Source of the DNA: Acholoe squamosa
Lineage: Eukaryota > Annelida > Polychaeta > Phyllodocida > Polynoidae
NCBI GenBank assembly: GCA_949317995.1
Contig: OX439043.1
Span: 55,507,339 to 55,571,338 of the forward strand
Direction: 5' to 3'
DNA: 64,000 nt
Both the position numbers and the translations under genes were made by a program. This document shows, piece by piece, positions 1-11,775 of this stretch (the stretch's first letter is position 1; the number at the start of each line of letters is the position of its first letter). Below the pieces are notes generated by a model. The model did not search any database and was not told where the DNA came from. It saw nothing but the letters and a program-made list of their open reading frames with translations.

Positions 1-82
1 TAATGATATCCCCTCTGTCCTTAATGATTCACTCTGATCCCTTAAGGACTATTCCTGTCCTGGTGGTTGATAGAAATGAATG

Positions 83-303
83 AGCCACATTGCGCCACAT
101 CGTCCATTATTATGTAATGCATGCAATAGGAACCATTATAATATCCCTCTCTTCTGACAGATATTGAAGAAACAACAACCCTAAGGATACTGTCCCTATA
201 TGTAGAACTAAACATGTGGTAGACACTAGCTTTTTGGCCACATCGTACAGAAATTTGGCCACATCGTCTATCGTCCACCTACTTTTTTGGCCACATCGTC
301 CAT
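83..303. repeat. Short direct repeats, GCCACATCGT core
   Basis: The motif GCCACATCGT recurs at about 93, 238, 258 and 290, with a related GCCACAT at 83. Three copies are preceded by TTTGG or TTTTGG. It looks like a degenerate cluster of short direct repeats, possibly the subterminal part of a transposon whose other end lies before the window. No protein-coding signal was seen. Confidence 0.5.
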
Positions 304-899
304 CCACCAACTGTGATTACATTTATAGCTAAGAAAAGCAAATGCAAAATAGAAAGAAGGGCCTGGGGGAGAGATGGTTTTCTTATTGGGAGAGCATATA
401 ATATAGGTGCATGATATTTTGGGGGTATATAAAGGTATATAAAGGTAAATATTACTGAGCGACCTAATCAAATAAATAGATTAATGCGACTTAAATTTTT
501 ATCCCATTTAGGCGATGCATTTTGCTGTTGTTACTTATCATAGATTTGGATATTAAGGGTTTAGTATCATCAGGGTCCAAGAATTTTACCTTTATTTCGG
601 TAAAGACAAAAAAGAATAGGAGGTACCTGTTGCCCATACGTTCCATCCCACATCTGTTCATAAAAGTATTCAGTTTTAGTCCTTTACATCAAAATCAAAA
701 TGTCCAAAGTGCCAGCTATCCAGACGTAATATCAGACTGATGCAGGTTCATTGGTTCATTTATAAATAGACCCATCGTTTATAGATAGATACAGGTTTTC
801 ATTCTTCAAATATGACATCTATAGGTCTGCAGCCACATAATGAGCACCAGGTAAAGTCAATGTTCGATACATTTGTTTATCTCTTTTACAAATGCCTAG

Positions 900-902
<3 letters not shown>
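304..902. other. No gene seen
   Basis: AT-rich sequence. Short open frames here lack codon structure, splice context or any recognisable domain. Confidence 0.5.

Positions 903-955
<53 letters not shown>
903..955. repeat. (GA)n microsatellite
   Basis: About 26 uninterrupted GA dinucleotides. Open frames across it encode only alternating dipeptides and are not genes. Confidence 0.97.
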
Positions 956-956
<1 letters not shown>

Positions 957-1579
957 AGGCGAGCCCCGAAGCGAGCGAGCTTGTTCTCCTCGAATGCTGG
1001 AGCCTTAAATAGTAAAGCAAGTAGTATACCAAAAGTACAATATCTCTCAGGCATACCTCCCCCTGAGATATTTCACATTTCTCAGGTATGTTGATTAGCA
1101 CAGTGAAGAAATGATCTCCAGGTGGATGTCTAGTGGATTAATCCCCATAAACTTTACTGCATAACTTCCCTAAGTCTATAAACCGTACTTAATTGGGATA
1201 AACCACAGGGACTTTCGGCAGTAATCGGGAGCTATTATTATGCCAATTAAACCTGTTACATGTACCGGTATATCCAACAAGTTCCAAGAATAGACACCAG
1301 GAATTAGCCTAACTAATTCCACCACAGTCTATGACTAAAATAGACATGTACCCGTCAATAATTATCGCATTTTGCTCCGGAAGTCCACTGTAAGTTATTG
1401 ACTAGTGGGATTTCTGACGATCGATGCATCTAGTTTAAATACCTATACATAGAGGGAATCGATTTTGGTCATTCATCAAACTCTATCACTATGACAATCT
1501 TTTTTATAAAGTTTATACCTGCTAGAAGTAAAGATAATTATGATTAAAGAAAAAAAAACACTACTCTATTTCAAAGGTA

Positions 1580-2012
1580 ACTTATTTGGGTGGTCTTTCC
1601 ATCAAATAAAAAGATTCTGCCTTGATTATTGAAATAGCAGAGGGGAGCAAGAGCTTTATCTGATGCATATGATGACGTCACGATTTCCAAAATGCACTGT
1701 AAGGGTGCAACCAGATACTCTTTGCAACTTCTTTTCTGGCATGCCTTGCTATTTCCCTCCACAAATGTCAATATGTAACCTAATCAAAGGTTCCTGTCAA
1801 GTATTATTATCCTCTACGAATTACTATTCTAGATATAGAACACATTTTGTAACACCCTCAATGCATGGACAATTCAACACCTGGTGATTTTGGGCAATCG
1901 TGACGTCATCAGATACATGTATCAGCTTATACCTGCTGATCTCCTCCACAGTTACACATATTTCAATCATGCCAGAATATGTTCATTTGATGGAAAGACC
2001 ATCCAAACGCAC
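1580..2012. mobile_element. Foldback-type MITE, ~430 bp
   Basis: TTTGGGTGGTCTTTCCATCA at 1585 recurs as its reverse complement near 2007 with one mismatch. Inside, GATGACGTCACGATT (about 1672) is again mirrored near 1895-1910. The mirrored order means the two halves fold on each other, as in non-autonomous foldback or MITE elements. No transposase is encoded. The superfamily is not identified and no clear target duplication was found. Confidence 0.75.
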
Positions 2013-2694
2013 AGAAAACAGAGTAGTGGCTTTCTTTAACATTTTGGGTGAATGCTTAATTGTGCAAGGGGATAAGATGTATTTTGACTCTAAAATCCAG
2101 GCTAACAGTTGCAATGAGAAATAGGCTGATAACTTAAAGAGAGCACTACCACCATAGTTGTATAACGTTACACATCCCAAACTAACACTCAATGAACTCA
2201 CCGAAGCGTTGAGTTATACGTCCCTTGCGCTCCTGAGTACCCCCCCCCTCCCCTTGCTCTCCTCGTTTGAGCAACTCGTCGAGTGTAAGGGGACCCGTGT
2301 TTTATTTCTGGCCCGTGTTCCTATTTAAAGATAGAAGTGACCTGATGTTTCTATTTCCGACTGAAGGACCACCCTGACCGCTCTCCTTGAGCAGCTCATC
2401 ATGAACTTTGAGTTGCTCACCTAATTGTACCCAACTACACACAAAAGGGTGTTTCCATATGAATACACATAACATTCATTCGGCTTTTCTGCCCATATGA
2501 AGAAAAGGAAAATACACTTTTTGCTTTAAAAGGTATGAATTAACATTAATTAAATTGCTTTTGGAAATGGTAATATCTAAATAGACACCACGGTTGCTCG
2601 GAGACGATAAGGTGTACTTTTACTGCAGATTGATGCTTATGCCATTTCTAAAAGCTATCCATGTAGTTAGTGTATCACAGCAAGCTTCAGAACT

Positions 2695-2955
2695 GGAAGG
2701 CATTTCTCAAGATGGTACGACTAGACCCCTTCAAGTCATAGTGTGATTCCTCACTGAAATTACAGCTTTGTGTCTCGTGGTCACTAATCATTTCATTGGT
2801 ACAACTGCCCTACCAAACCTATGTAACTACTGTGTTAAGTGCTGACTGTAGTGCTGAGTAGTCGTAGCTCATTACCTACAATCACCCACTCCAAAATTGA
2901 GGGTTTCAAATCGTAGTGGCTGTGATCCGTCATACCATCTTGAGAAATGCCTTCC
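2695..2955. mobile_element. MITE, CATTTCTCAAG family, ~260 bp
   Basis: The left end AAGGCATTTCTCAAGATGGT is mirrored at the right end by ACCATCTTGAGAAATGCCTT (about 2934-2953). Internal TACGACTAG and CGTAGTGGCTG motifs are shared with copies at 13.0-13.9, 15.3-15.6 and 16.0 kb. It is non-coding and non-autonomous. Confidence 0.85.
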
Positions 2956-3170
2956 TGGCATACAGACCTATATTTTCTATATACTTTTATGTGACGTAAA
3001 GGTTTACCTTATTAGAAGCTAGTAAAATTGACCAAGTGAAATTTTTGACTGTATTCTCGTAAATCATATATTGATATCCAGACACAGGTCTCTGAATTAC
3101 GGCTTTGAAATATGATAATTTTATTGGTGTACATTACATTATCTCACGATTCAGGGCCATCAGAGTGCTA

Positions 3171-3216
3171 TTTTGGTCATAACCCCGTTCCGTTATCGGG
3201 GTATAACCGCACTCTG
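3171..3216. repeat. Short imperfect hairpin
   Basis: CAGAGTGC and CGCACTCTG bracket a partly paired region that includes CCCCG and CGGGG. This gives a ~46-bp stem-loop. It may be a very small MITE remnant; no host function can be inferred. Confidence 0.5.
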
Positions 3217-3321
3217 AGACCTTTTGTTCGTCTTCAAGAAGGTGCTGGTTTCAACCTGGACATGTAAATAATTGACGAAATATACGTCAACTAGGCCATT
3301 AATTTCCTATTAAAACCGTTT

Positions 3322-3398
3322 AGGGTTCAATGGGGAATCGATCCCCAGCCGCTGTGGCAGGAGACAAGCTCGCTGTCCACTATACCAAGCCGACCAGT
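3322..3398 (-). repeat. tRNA-derived SINE-like fragment
   Basis: On the minus strand an A-box-like TGGTATAGTGG (3377-3387) is followed about 30 bases later by a B-box-like GGGGATCGATTCCCC (3332-3346). A tRNA gene is unlikely, because the seven bases on either side cannot form an acceptor stem. The best reading is the head of a tRNA-derived SINE, or a decayed tRNA pseudogene. Confidence 0.55.
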
Positions 3399-4537
3399 GG
3401 TAGAAACCAATGCACATGGAGGACCTAAAGTTTACACACCTCGTTAGCATAGAATCCAATGGTGCCAGGTGGAGTTATTAACAGGGAAACTTCCTTAGAT
3501 ATCCTAGATGAACATGCCATGCCTAATTTCTCCATTTTGTTCAAAATAAATAACAATCCATTGATTTTCCATAGCGACATGGGTAGGGATCTCGCCCTGT
3601 CCGGCCATTCCTTGTTCAATACGTATCTGACCTAGTTCTTACATCCGGGCACCTACTCGCTTCGTAAACAAGATGGAATGGCCGTGTGCGTTGGATCGCT
3701 ATGTAAAATCATTGGATTCTCATTTATTTATAAGAAAATGGAGACAAAATGTAGGCGAACACCAACTAGACATCGTATAAGTACAGGACTTGACATGCTT
3801 GGATTCTACCCGAAAAATGTGTGTAAAGGTGGAGGTATGTCGGGTAGAACGACAACATGGCCACTACGGCTTGGCAAACTGTGTGGATCACATGCACTTA
3901 GAAAATGTCTTCTCCTGGATTAATTTTGGGGTTATAAGGTAAGAAATTCATACATAATGGATGAATAAGTGCGATAAACACATTACTGAGGTGAGGTTTG
4001 CTTGAAATATTCACACAACCTCACCGAGTCCTAGAATATCAATACATTAATTGCTTATTATACGACTATGTTTTTTCCTCCCCACTCCAAATGTAAGGAT
4101 GATGGCACCATAATTGGTGGGTCTCACAGTGAGACATAAGCTAAAAATCACGATTTAATCATAATTAATTTAATAGCACCATTATAAAACAACACACGGA
4201 GACTCTTCCAAACAGTCATTTATATTCCCAAATCAATTTTAAAATTGATGTCACTCTGACAATAAAACCAATATTCAAAAGTGACTACCGGTACCAACAT
4301 ATTATTTTTAGACCTCCATAGTTCAGTGACTATAATTATCCATTTGTCGTATATTAGTCATGACAGAAGTCTTTCTGTGTTTGGAGCGCACAAATTGATT
4401 ATGTCACTGGGGTGTGTGCACAGAAATCAGCTAGTATTCAAAGTGGAATGCCCAATTGACTTCAGGTATATTATAAGTCGTTGGTTGTGCACTACAGCCG
4501 GCCATGAGTGTCTAGTCCTTGTTTATGTCAACCATGA

Positions 4538-4870
4538 CAGGGGTAGACACTAACGCTGGCCCGGGAGCCAAGGGCCAGTAATTGTGAGTCCGGGCCCGCA
4601 ACTTTCTCAACTTTCTCAATAAATACCTTCCAATGGGCCCATGTGAATTTAAGGAAGCTTTTCCAAGACCGACAAAGCCATGTTATATACTGTTGGAAAG
4701 TGACTATTAACATATTACTTTTGTACAAATTGATTTAGGAGAGCTTGTTTTTTTCTTTCCTAAAAAGGTGATTATCTTTTCTGGGCCCGCAGATTTTTGT
4801 GTGGGCCCGTATATCTCTCTAGTCACAGGCCCGGGTGGCCCATGGTTCAAAAAGTTAATTCCCACCCCTG
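4538..4870. mobile_element. hAT-like MITE, ~330 bp
   Basis: The left end CAGGGGTAGACACTAACG is mirrored on the right by GTTAATTCCCACCCCTG. GGCCCGGG-type blocks follow both ends internally. The CAGGGG tip is typical of hAT non-autonomous elements. A convincing target duplication was not found, so the superfamily is inference. Confidence 0.65.
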
Positions 4871-5029
4871 GCATCATGCCATGATGTTCCAAGAGGCTCT
4901 AGATTTATTTTCAAGTGGTTGTAGTATCATGGTCTTATGATAAAACTTTAATCACATATAGGATGAGTATAAGAGGGAGTAGGTATACACTTGTGCTAAA
5001 CCAATGGAAGGAAGGCTTGTGTGCCATTT

Positions 5030-5270
5030 TGCCTGTTGCCAGTTGACAGTTTGTTGCCAGTTGGGCCCTGAAAGTTGTAAGTTGCATACGCCACTTCAGT
5101 GAGCTGGCAATTGCTATTTAAGATTGAAGGTTACTCTTTGGCTTGGCAGGTGTGGCGAATTATCAATTGCCAGTTGCTAAGCTAGGGTTGCTAGTTGCCA
5201 GTTCACCCTTGACTCTGTTGCCAGTTTCTATTGAAGGTTGCCATTTTGAAATGCCATTTGCCATTTGCAT
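5030..5270. repeat. Cluster of TTGCCAGTT words
   Basis: TTGCCAGTT occurs about five times (near 5035, 5053, 5167, 5195 and 5219), with weaker TTGCCATTT forms to 5268. The spacing is irregular, suggesting a decayed minisatellite. A 68-residue frame (5143-5349) crosses it but shows no domain. Confidence 0.45.
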
Positions 5271-5477
5271 ATGTGACGAAACATGGGAAATCGCCGCATT
5301 AAGGGAAATACCCAAAAATGCTCTAAATACAATATCTAAGGAGATATGACAAGAAGAATGAAATATTAGGAGATAACAAGTCTAGGATAACCTTTTCTGA
5401 AGAAACTCTACAAATTACCATTGCCAGCACACCATACAAGTAAAGGACGTATGATAATATGTGCTTGGCATTGCTTT

Positions 5478-5552
5478 AATTATTTCACAGAGTGGCATTT
5501 AAGCCAGGGGTAGCTATGGTACAAAGCAGCACCTTGCTTGCAGGTTGTCATT
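5478..5552 (+). repeat. Left inverted terminal repeat of the DIRS element
   Basis: It begins AATTATTTCACAGAGTGG. Its first 40 bases are an exact reverse complement of 10033-10072. Its inner part (TTGCTTGCAGGTTGTCAT) is mirrored in the right repeat near 10221-10240. Confidence 0.85.
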
Positions 5553-6720
5553 CTTACAGTGACCGCTCCTTCCCCCTCCGTGGCACAAAGCTTGCTGGAG
5601 GCCGGCCGTACAAGGCAGCCTCAACAGAACCTATACGGCCTTAGGCCGGTAGGGGCCGGGCCCCAGGGTCGGGGGGACTATAGGGATTAGCCCTAAACAA
5701 CCCTATAACCAAGGGGACCGGCTTCAAAGCGCCTAGAGGCCATAAAAACGTCCCCACCCACTGTCTGTGCACCCAAGCACGACCAACAGCCACCGCTCTG
5801 AGCAAAGAGAGTAAGCGAGCTCCTCTCTCTGATCCCAGAATCAGAGAAACCAGGCGAAGGGCCATAAAACTGCCCATCACATTGCCCTGAGGCCTCACCC
5901 CTCCCCCTCCTGATCAGATCAGATCTGTAAAAACTTATTTGATTGAAGGATGAGAAACCCAATTAAAACAATGGATGGGGTGGAGATGTATAAAAAGCTG
6001 AGCACAAGATGCTCAGCATCACTTCTCACCAAGCTACCACTCCCAGCTCAGACTCCACCATTCCTGGAGGACAGGGTAACCCCCAGAGGGATCATACCCA
6101 AGCTACAGAGCCCAGTCAGAGCGTCCTGGAGGACATTATAGCTGTAAACAGGACATGTACGTCCCAATCCAGCTTTACATCTGATAACAGCACTAACTCT
6201 GATGCTCAGGGTAACACCCCAACACAACAATTTGACCCAATATCCAAGGATGGGATAGAACCAGAAACTGAGCAACCCAACGGCGGCAAGCCAGGTCAGG
6301 CAGAGGATCATATATAAATCCTCAGGGAATATGGGAGGGAGATGCCCCTACTGCACCACTGGTGAGGTGGCCACAGGAAGTGCGACCTGGCCCAAGATAT
6401 TCCACCAAAAGACCACAGACGAGGTGGCTCTCCAGCCCCACAGCACAGCAACCTACATGAAGAAGGGCCAACACACTCCATATCACCTGAGGCAGACATG
6501 GAATACTACCTGCACCCTGGCCAGATACCAAGTGGACACAGAACATACTGCCACACACAGGAGGACCATACCCCACCATAACCTGCCCCCACAGCACGCC
6601 CCAGCACCAATGCCAGGGCCGGCGCCACGCCACCTGGAGCCACTCAACCGCCACCTAGCAGCACATAGAGCTGAACCCGACGCCCCAGCCAACAGACCAG
6701 CCCCACCCACTTAGCCCACA

Positions 6721-7704
6721 ATGGACATGGACACAGGGGAGCTGGAGGAAGGGGAAGTGCTGGATTCACCACTAACAGCAGTAAAAATACCGAAAGAAGA
6801 GCCCATGGACAAGACTACGGGCCCTGTAAGGGCCAATGTAAAAACACTGATCAGCGACATATACAAGGCGCCCCTGGGGAAGACGGACACAGCAAAGCTG
6901 TATGAGAAATACCCCACAAGCCTCCACAAGACTAGAATAAACCTAGAGATCCTCGATGAGCTAGAAGCTAAGGACCCCAAATACAAGCAGCAGACTGTGA
7001 ACAGGGATGCACCCTATAACTCCTCAAGAACACTGTTGCGGGCCCCACCTCACACCTGGCCAAGGACAACAATAAGCAAGGCTTCCAATACCTACTGGAT
7101 GACAGCCCAAAGGAGGAAGTCACCACATGCAGTAAGCTACATGACACGTTTAAGGAAGTCTTTATCACAACCAAAGACAAAAGGAAGCCCACAAATCAGG
7201 GTAACTCCACCAAGGGCCCAGCCGAGGGCTGGGGTCAACAGTGAGGGCACCAACAGCAACATAACAACAGGTACCACTAAAACAACCAACAGTCATGCAG
7301 AAACAACAACCACCAAAGGAAGTACGACGACAAGAGGAAACAATACACCAATGGAGGCCAATACAACAACAGCAAACAACACAAAAACAAGCAAGACAAA
7401 CGCCAGTGCAACGGAGGCAACACCAACAAATGGCGCTAAAAACAAAAGTAAGTTCACCTACCTCCTACACACATACAAGTCCCACATTCCAGGCAGTCTA
7501 GGCAGAGAAGCAGACACATGGTTACAATACACATCAGACGGATGGGTACTGGACATGGTAAACGGCCTACCCATAAGCCTAAGCTCTCTGCCCACCCAGC
7601 TGAGACAACCTGACTCTAGGTGCTTGGACCCAGTGAAAGACAGAATCATGAGTGAACAACTTGCTATCACAAGGCATAATAGAACCTGCCTTCCCATCAC
7701 CTAG
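6721..7704 (+). CDS. Gag-like ORF of the DIRS element
   Basis: A 327-residue frame at the position of DIRS ORF1. The N-terminus is acidic (Glu-rich over residues 8-30). The C-terminal half is rich in Thr, Asn and Lys with no zinc knuckle. This composition is common for the poorly conserved first protein of DIRS elements, which is thought to be the nucleoprotein. Assignment rests on position and composition, not on a recognised domain. A further Pro-rich frame lies upstream (6331-6714) and could be part of the leader or of the same region. Confidence 0.55.
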   Translation: MDMDTGELEEGEVLDSPLTAVKIPKEEPMDKTTGPVRANVKTLISDIYKAPLGKTDTAKLYEKYPTSLHKTRINLEILDELEAKDPKYKQQTVNRDAPYNSSRTLLRAPPHTWPRTTISKASNTYWMTAQRRKSPHAVSYMTRLRKSLSQPKTKGSPQIRVTPPRAQPRAGVNSEGTNSNITTGTTKTTNSHAETTTTKGSTTTRGNNTPMEANTTTANNTKTSKTNASATEATPTNGAKNKSKFTYLLHTYKSHIPGSLGREADTWLQYTSDGWVLDMVNGLPISLSSLPTQLRQPDSRCLDPVKDRIMSEQLAITRHNRTCLPIT

Positions 7705-9310
7705 AGCCTTTGTCTCACACATGTTCCTAAAAGAAAAATCAAACAGAACATACAGGCCCATACTAAACTTGTCAAGCTTGAATGAATACACATCATACAA
7801 GCACTTCAAAATGGACCACATGTCAGTGGTTATGAATACAGTCCCAAAGGACAGCTACCTAACGAGCATAGACATAACCCAGGCTTACTTTTCACTACCA
7901 GTGAAACTTAGGAACAGGGACCTCCTACAACTGATACATCATGGTAATAGATATAGGTTAACCTGCCTCCTCAATGGTTACTCCCCAGAGCCTAGAATCT
8001 TTACTAAAATCATGAAGGCACTCATGGCACACCTGAGAACAAAGCATGGGGTAAACCTTGTCTTTTACATAGACGACACATCAATTTATGCAAAAACAAA
8101 AGTGGAAGTCAGAACAGCCACAATACACACACTCAGGGTGCTGCAAAATGCAGGCTTGACTATCAACTTTGACAAATCAGTACTAGAGCCAACACAAACC
8201 ATTGGGTACCTAGCAGTCCACAGGGCAATCAAAAACGGGGCAACACATACATATGTTCATAGACAACACCACAGCCATCAGCTGCCTCAACAAAGGGGGT
8301 CTAGCCAATCCATTCCATGCAACAAAGCCACTGAAAGTGTATTCAGATTGGCCTGGGAAATGAACATAACATTCAAAACCACATACATTCCATCAGAAGA
8401 CAATGTCAAGGCAGACAGGGCCTCAAGAGCCTTCTCCATGGCGGGAGAATGGACACTGAGCCCTGAAAGCCAACAGAAAATATTCAAAAAGTTCCCAAAA
8501 CCTGACATTGATCTATTTGCCTCACCTTCCAATGCAATATGCAAACACTTTGTATGCCTACACCACTACCCCAATGCATATGCAACCGATGCATTTTCCA
8601 TAACCTGGTCAGGCTTGTTTGTACTCATATTTCCACCCTTTGGTATCATTGGCAGGACACTAAGGAAACTGAAGGAAGACAGACCCAGAGGACTACTACT
8701 CATACCGGAGTGGAAGATACAACCCTGGTACCCCAACCTCAGGAGACTGCCCACCTTCGAGGGTCAACACATCAACGCTACAGTGGCCACGGGATCAGAA
8801 GAAAATCTTCCCCATGGCCAACAGGATGAGGCTCCTATGCCTGTCCTTATGATTGACAAGCACCCCTTGGAAATCATCTGGTGCAATCACATAGGAATAT
8901 CCATGGCATGCTTGGAGCTCCTCATGGCTTTATGGTCAAAATCTTCCATAGCCAGCTATGCAACAGCAGCAAGGAAGTGGCTAAAACACACCAGTGAAAA
9001 CAATGTTAGCGTCACCCACCCCACCATACACCAATGTGTAGACTTCCTAACAGAGATCACCAACATTGGGGTGGGTCACTCATCAGTAGCCACCACCAGG
9101 TCCCTAATATCATGCTTCATCTACATAGTAGGCAGACAATTAGGAAAACATACACTGACCAAAAAACTAGTAAAAGGGGCAAAAGCCCTAAACCACCCAC
9201 AGGAACCTTATGAATACATATGGGACCCAGCACCAGTAATACATAAACTGGCACAGTGGGGCGACATAGAGGAGCTAGATACAGAGCACCTATGCCCTGC
9301 TAAGAACTGA
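7652..9310 (+). CDS. RT / RNase H / recombinase-start ORF of the DIRS element
   Basis: A 552-residue frame overlapping the preceding one, an arrangement usual in DIRS. The reverse transcriptase has the SIDITQAYF block and a YIDD active-site box (about residues 144-147). The RNase H tail and DIRS-specific extension follow, with TYIPSEDNVKADRASRAF and DLFASPSNA (about 245-300) and the IPEWKIQPWYPNLRRL segment. The C-terminal ~140 residues look like the helical N-terminal domain of the element's tyrosine recombinase; its catalytic half lies downstream. This is a fossil copy. Confidence 0.8.
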   Translation: MNNLLSQGIIEPAFPSPRAFVSHMFLKEKSNRTYRPILNLSSLNEYTSYKHFKMDHMSVVMNTVPKDSYLTSIDITQAYFSLPVKLRNRDLLQLIHHGNRYRLTCLLNGYSPEPRIFTKIMKALMAHLRTKHGVNLVFYIDDTSIYAKTKVEVRTATIHTLRVLQNAGLTINFDKSVLEPTQTIGYLAVHRAIKNGATHTYVHRQHHSHQLPQQRGSSQSIPCNKATESVFRLAWEMNITFKTTYIPSEDNVKADRASRAFSMAGEWTLSPESQQKIFKKFPKPDIDLFASPSNAICKHFVCLHHYPNAYATDAFSITWSGLFVLIFPPFGIIGRTLRKLKEDRPRGLLLIPEWKIQPWYPNLRRLPTFEGQHINATVATGSEENLPHGQQDEAPMPVLMIDKHPLEIIWCNHIGISMACLELLMALWSKSSIASYATAARKWLKHTSENNVSVTHPTIHQCVDFLTEITNIGVGHSSVATTRSLISCFIYIVGRQLGKHTLTKKLVKGAKALNHPQEPYEYIWDPAPVIHKLAQWGDIEELDTEHLCPAKN

Positions 9311-10032
9311 CCTCAGACTATCAGATGATACCATCAGGATCAAATACTCCACAAAACTGAAGTCCAACCATCCCAAAAAGAACCCACAACTCCTCAGGTT
9401 TGACAAACATGAAGGCACATGAACATGTGTCAATTCACACCTGAAAGCCTACCTGGACAGGGAGGACACAAAAGGAGCACACCCCAGAGTGTTAGGCACC
9501 ATCAAAACGCCTTCCACCCCAGCCAGCTCCATCACCTTTTCAAGATACATTAAGGTGACCCTAAAGGACACAGGCATACAGGAACACTTTGGGGCATATA
9601 GCACAAGACACGCTGCCACCAGTGCAGCGGACAGGCTAAATGTACCAATAAGAGACATGCTAAAATGAACATGGACACCTAAACACCCTTCTCAGATACA
9701 TGCCACTCAACATATACATAGAAAAGGGGTGAGGACCACCATCAAAGGTGGCCCCGACCACCTCTCTTCATGAAGAAAGGGAGGGGGGGGGTTGAGACAT
9801 CAACAGTGGAAACACTGTGTCCCACAAACATAGATTAAAAGACTATACATGAGATCTACATAATATTACATAAAACATTTAAGATCAAAAACCATACAAA
9901 CATGTATACCTACTCTGCTTGAGCAGACAACTTACAAAGTGTAAATAAAACCTGTCTACCTAATATGAATCTATGACTTGTGGTCCTTCAATTAGGATAT
10001 CCGCCCTGAGTTAGATTATTGAACGAGACAAA

Positions 10033-10143
10033 ATAGCTACCCCTGGCTTAAATGCCACTCTGTGAAATAATTGAATATTAAACCTAACAATGTGTAGTTT
10101 AATATGAATTATTCCTAAGAGTTATGGCATTAAGCCATAGGGG
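10033..10143 (+). repeat. Internal complementary region (ICR) of the DIRS element
   Basis: 10033-10072 is the exact reverse complement of the left terminus. 10074-10143 is the reverse complement of the right terminus (10261-10331) with one small indel. The two are separated by a single base. This joined-ends sequence is the template from which DIRS elements are believed to complete a circular DNA intermediate. Confidence 0.88.
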
Positions 10144-10217
10144 TAGCCCACCCGTTCGCTATACTATCTACCCACCCTATTTCACGGGATAATCTAACTC
10201 AAAAACGGCTATGACGA

Positions 10218-10331
10218 ATACATGACAACCTGCAAGCAAGGTCCTGCTATATACCATAGCAACCCCATGGCTTAATGCCATAACTCTTAGGAATAATTCA
10301 TATTAAACTACACATTGTTAGGTTTAATATT
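10218..10331 (+). repeat. Right inverted terminal repeat of the DIRS element
   Basis: The inner part (ATGACAACCTGCAAGCAAGG, from 10221) mirrors the left repeat. The outer ~70 bases fold back on 10074-10143. The terminus is AATATT at 10326-10331, deduced from the joined ends in the ICR. Confidence 0.83.
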
Positions 10332-10794
10332 TAATTAAACAGCTGATCATGACAGACAGTCACTCATAGGAATGCCATCTGAAATATTCCGCGATTGCAT
10401 GAATGAATCTCTAAAGTCTTTTGCACTTGGGATTGGAGAACGCATACATTTTCACATATGTATAGTGAGTACCTATTTATAATCATAATCCAATGGTCTC
10501 TGATAACATCCCTGTGCAGAATGATTGCCCTTGCTCAGCATTCTGCATGCAATACAGAAATAAGTAGTTTGGTTTGGCCACCTATCACCCAGCTCCATTG
10601 GTTACTAACAGGTCTATTCAACCAGTGTCTGGAGAGGGTAACACCTGCCCTGTATATCACAGTATGTTAGTTTTGTACCCTGTCCCATTTTAGCCACCAG
10701 TTAGCCGTGTGAGGGAGGGATATAAAAATAACTAAAAAGTCTCCAAAGCTCGGCCATACATCTGGAGTGGTATAGGAGGGTGCGTGGGCCTCAA

Positions 10795-10912
10795 AGCTAC
10801 TCATAGAATTTAGAATTTTGACAATCCATTGAGAAGAACAGAAGTTATGCCTCTTCCCATTTTTTCCCACCAGACCCTCAAACTCTGGGTGCGCTTTATA
10901 TGCGGAGTACAT
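10795..10912. mobile_element. Decayed fragment of the CGTATAAGGCGC MITE family
   Basis: The stretch up to CTCTGGGTGCGCTTTATA (from about 10882) matches the right half of the well-preserved copy at 63453-63743, including the preceding AGAACAGAAGTTATG block. The terminal TIR is eroded. Confidence 0.6.
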
Positions 10913-11775
10913 TGCAGTATGGTAGTGAACCCCTCATAAGGAGAGGATACCGGTATTCAGGATGATACCACAGTTCCCCATAAAGCTATTGGGATGCCTT
11001 ATAAAGATGAGGCCTTCTTTAATAGGCCTCATGTCGTCCTTAGAGGATACATTGCCAGGGTTATTTACTTATTCGTATCCAAGCTAAACGATTAAATGCT
11101 AAAATCCGCTTGAGAAAAGGTCAATTGCAGCTAGCCTTTATGTTTTACAGCTTTATCTACCAATGGAATGTGCCCCTTGGTGATAAGGAGAAAGTTCACA
11201 TTTTACTGGCAGTACACATTTTACACCAGCCAATAGTTTAACTACCTTACACCCACACAGGAGATTTCTATCTAATCAGGCAGACCTGAGTGCAGTTTAC
11301 CCCCTTGTCTGCTGAATCAGATAATGTACAGCATCATTACACAGACGTCCAACCAGACTTGGGCCATATCCGTGGGGTATAGGACTCAGTATGGAGGCCT
11401 AGTGGAGCCGCCATTTTGAATTTCACTGGTTGAGGTAAAACCCACTGATAAGACATACCATGATGGGTACCTTGTCCCTGGTTAACACCCACATCCAGGG
11501 ACATGCTGGTCCCATCGTATCAGTTCTTATCAGTGTGTGTCGCTAGAACCAGTTCTAGACCAGCTAGTGGCCAATACAGCCCACATAATATAACTAGATA
11601 TTGAGACAAGATACTTTTCTGACAAAGCCGGAACACCAGGCCAAAAGTTTCTGATGCCAGCGGAAATAGTGTGACAGGAAATGGAAGTGTCCTCTGTCTG
11701 GTGAGTAATTGAAAAAGGAGAGGTTACATACCCAGTATTCACAGATAGATCAGGGCTGAGGGACATCTGAAACAG

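Larger units (their letters stand above)
5478..10331 (+). mobile_element. DIRS-type tyrosine-recombinase retrotransposon
   Basis: A 4.85-kb fossil element with the diagnostic DIRS end structure. There are inverted terminal repeats at 5478-5552 and about 10218-10331. An internal complementary region at 10033-10143 holds the reverse complements of both termini side by side. Parts in order are a low-complexity gag-like region, reverse transcriptase (about 7700-8220), RNase H with its downstream DIRS-type extension (about 8230-8860) and a tyrosine recombinase (about 8860-9730, with the Thr-Arg-His box near 9603). No target duplication is expected for a recombinase-inserted element and none is seen. 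The element looks full-length in structure. Its coding part carries probably a few breaks. Near-identity of the internal copies to the ends points to a fairly recent insertion. Confidence 0.88.

Noticed and set aside
3322-3398. tRNA gene on the minus strand
   Set aside because: A- and B-box-like sequences exist, but the flanking bases cannot form an acceptor stem and the T-loop starts with A. SINE head or pseudogene is more likely.
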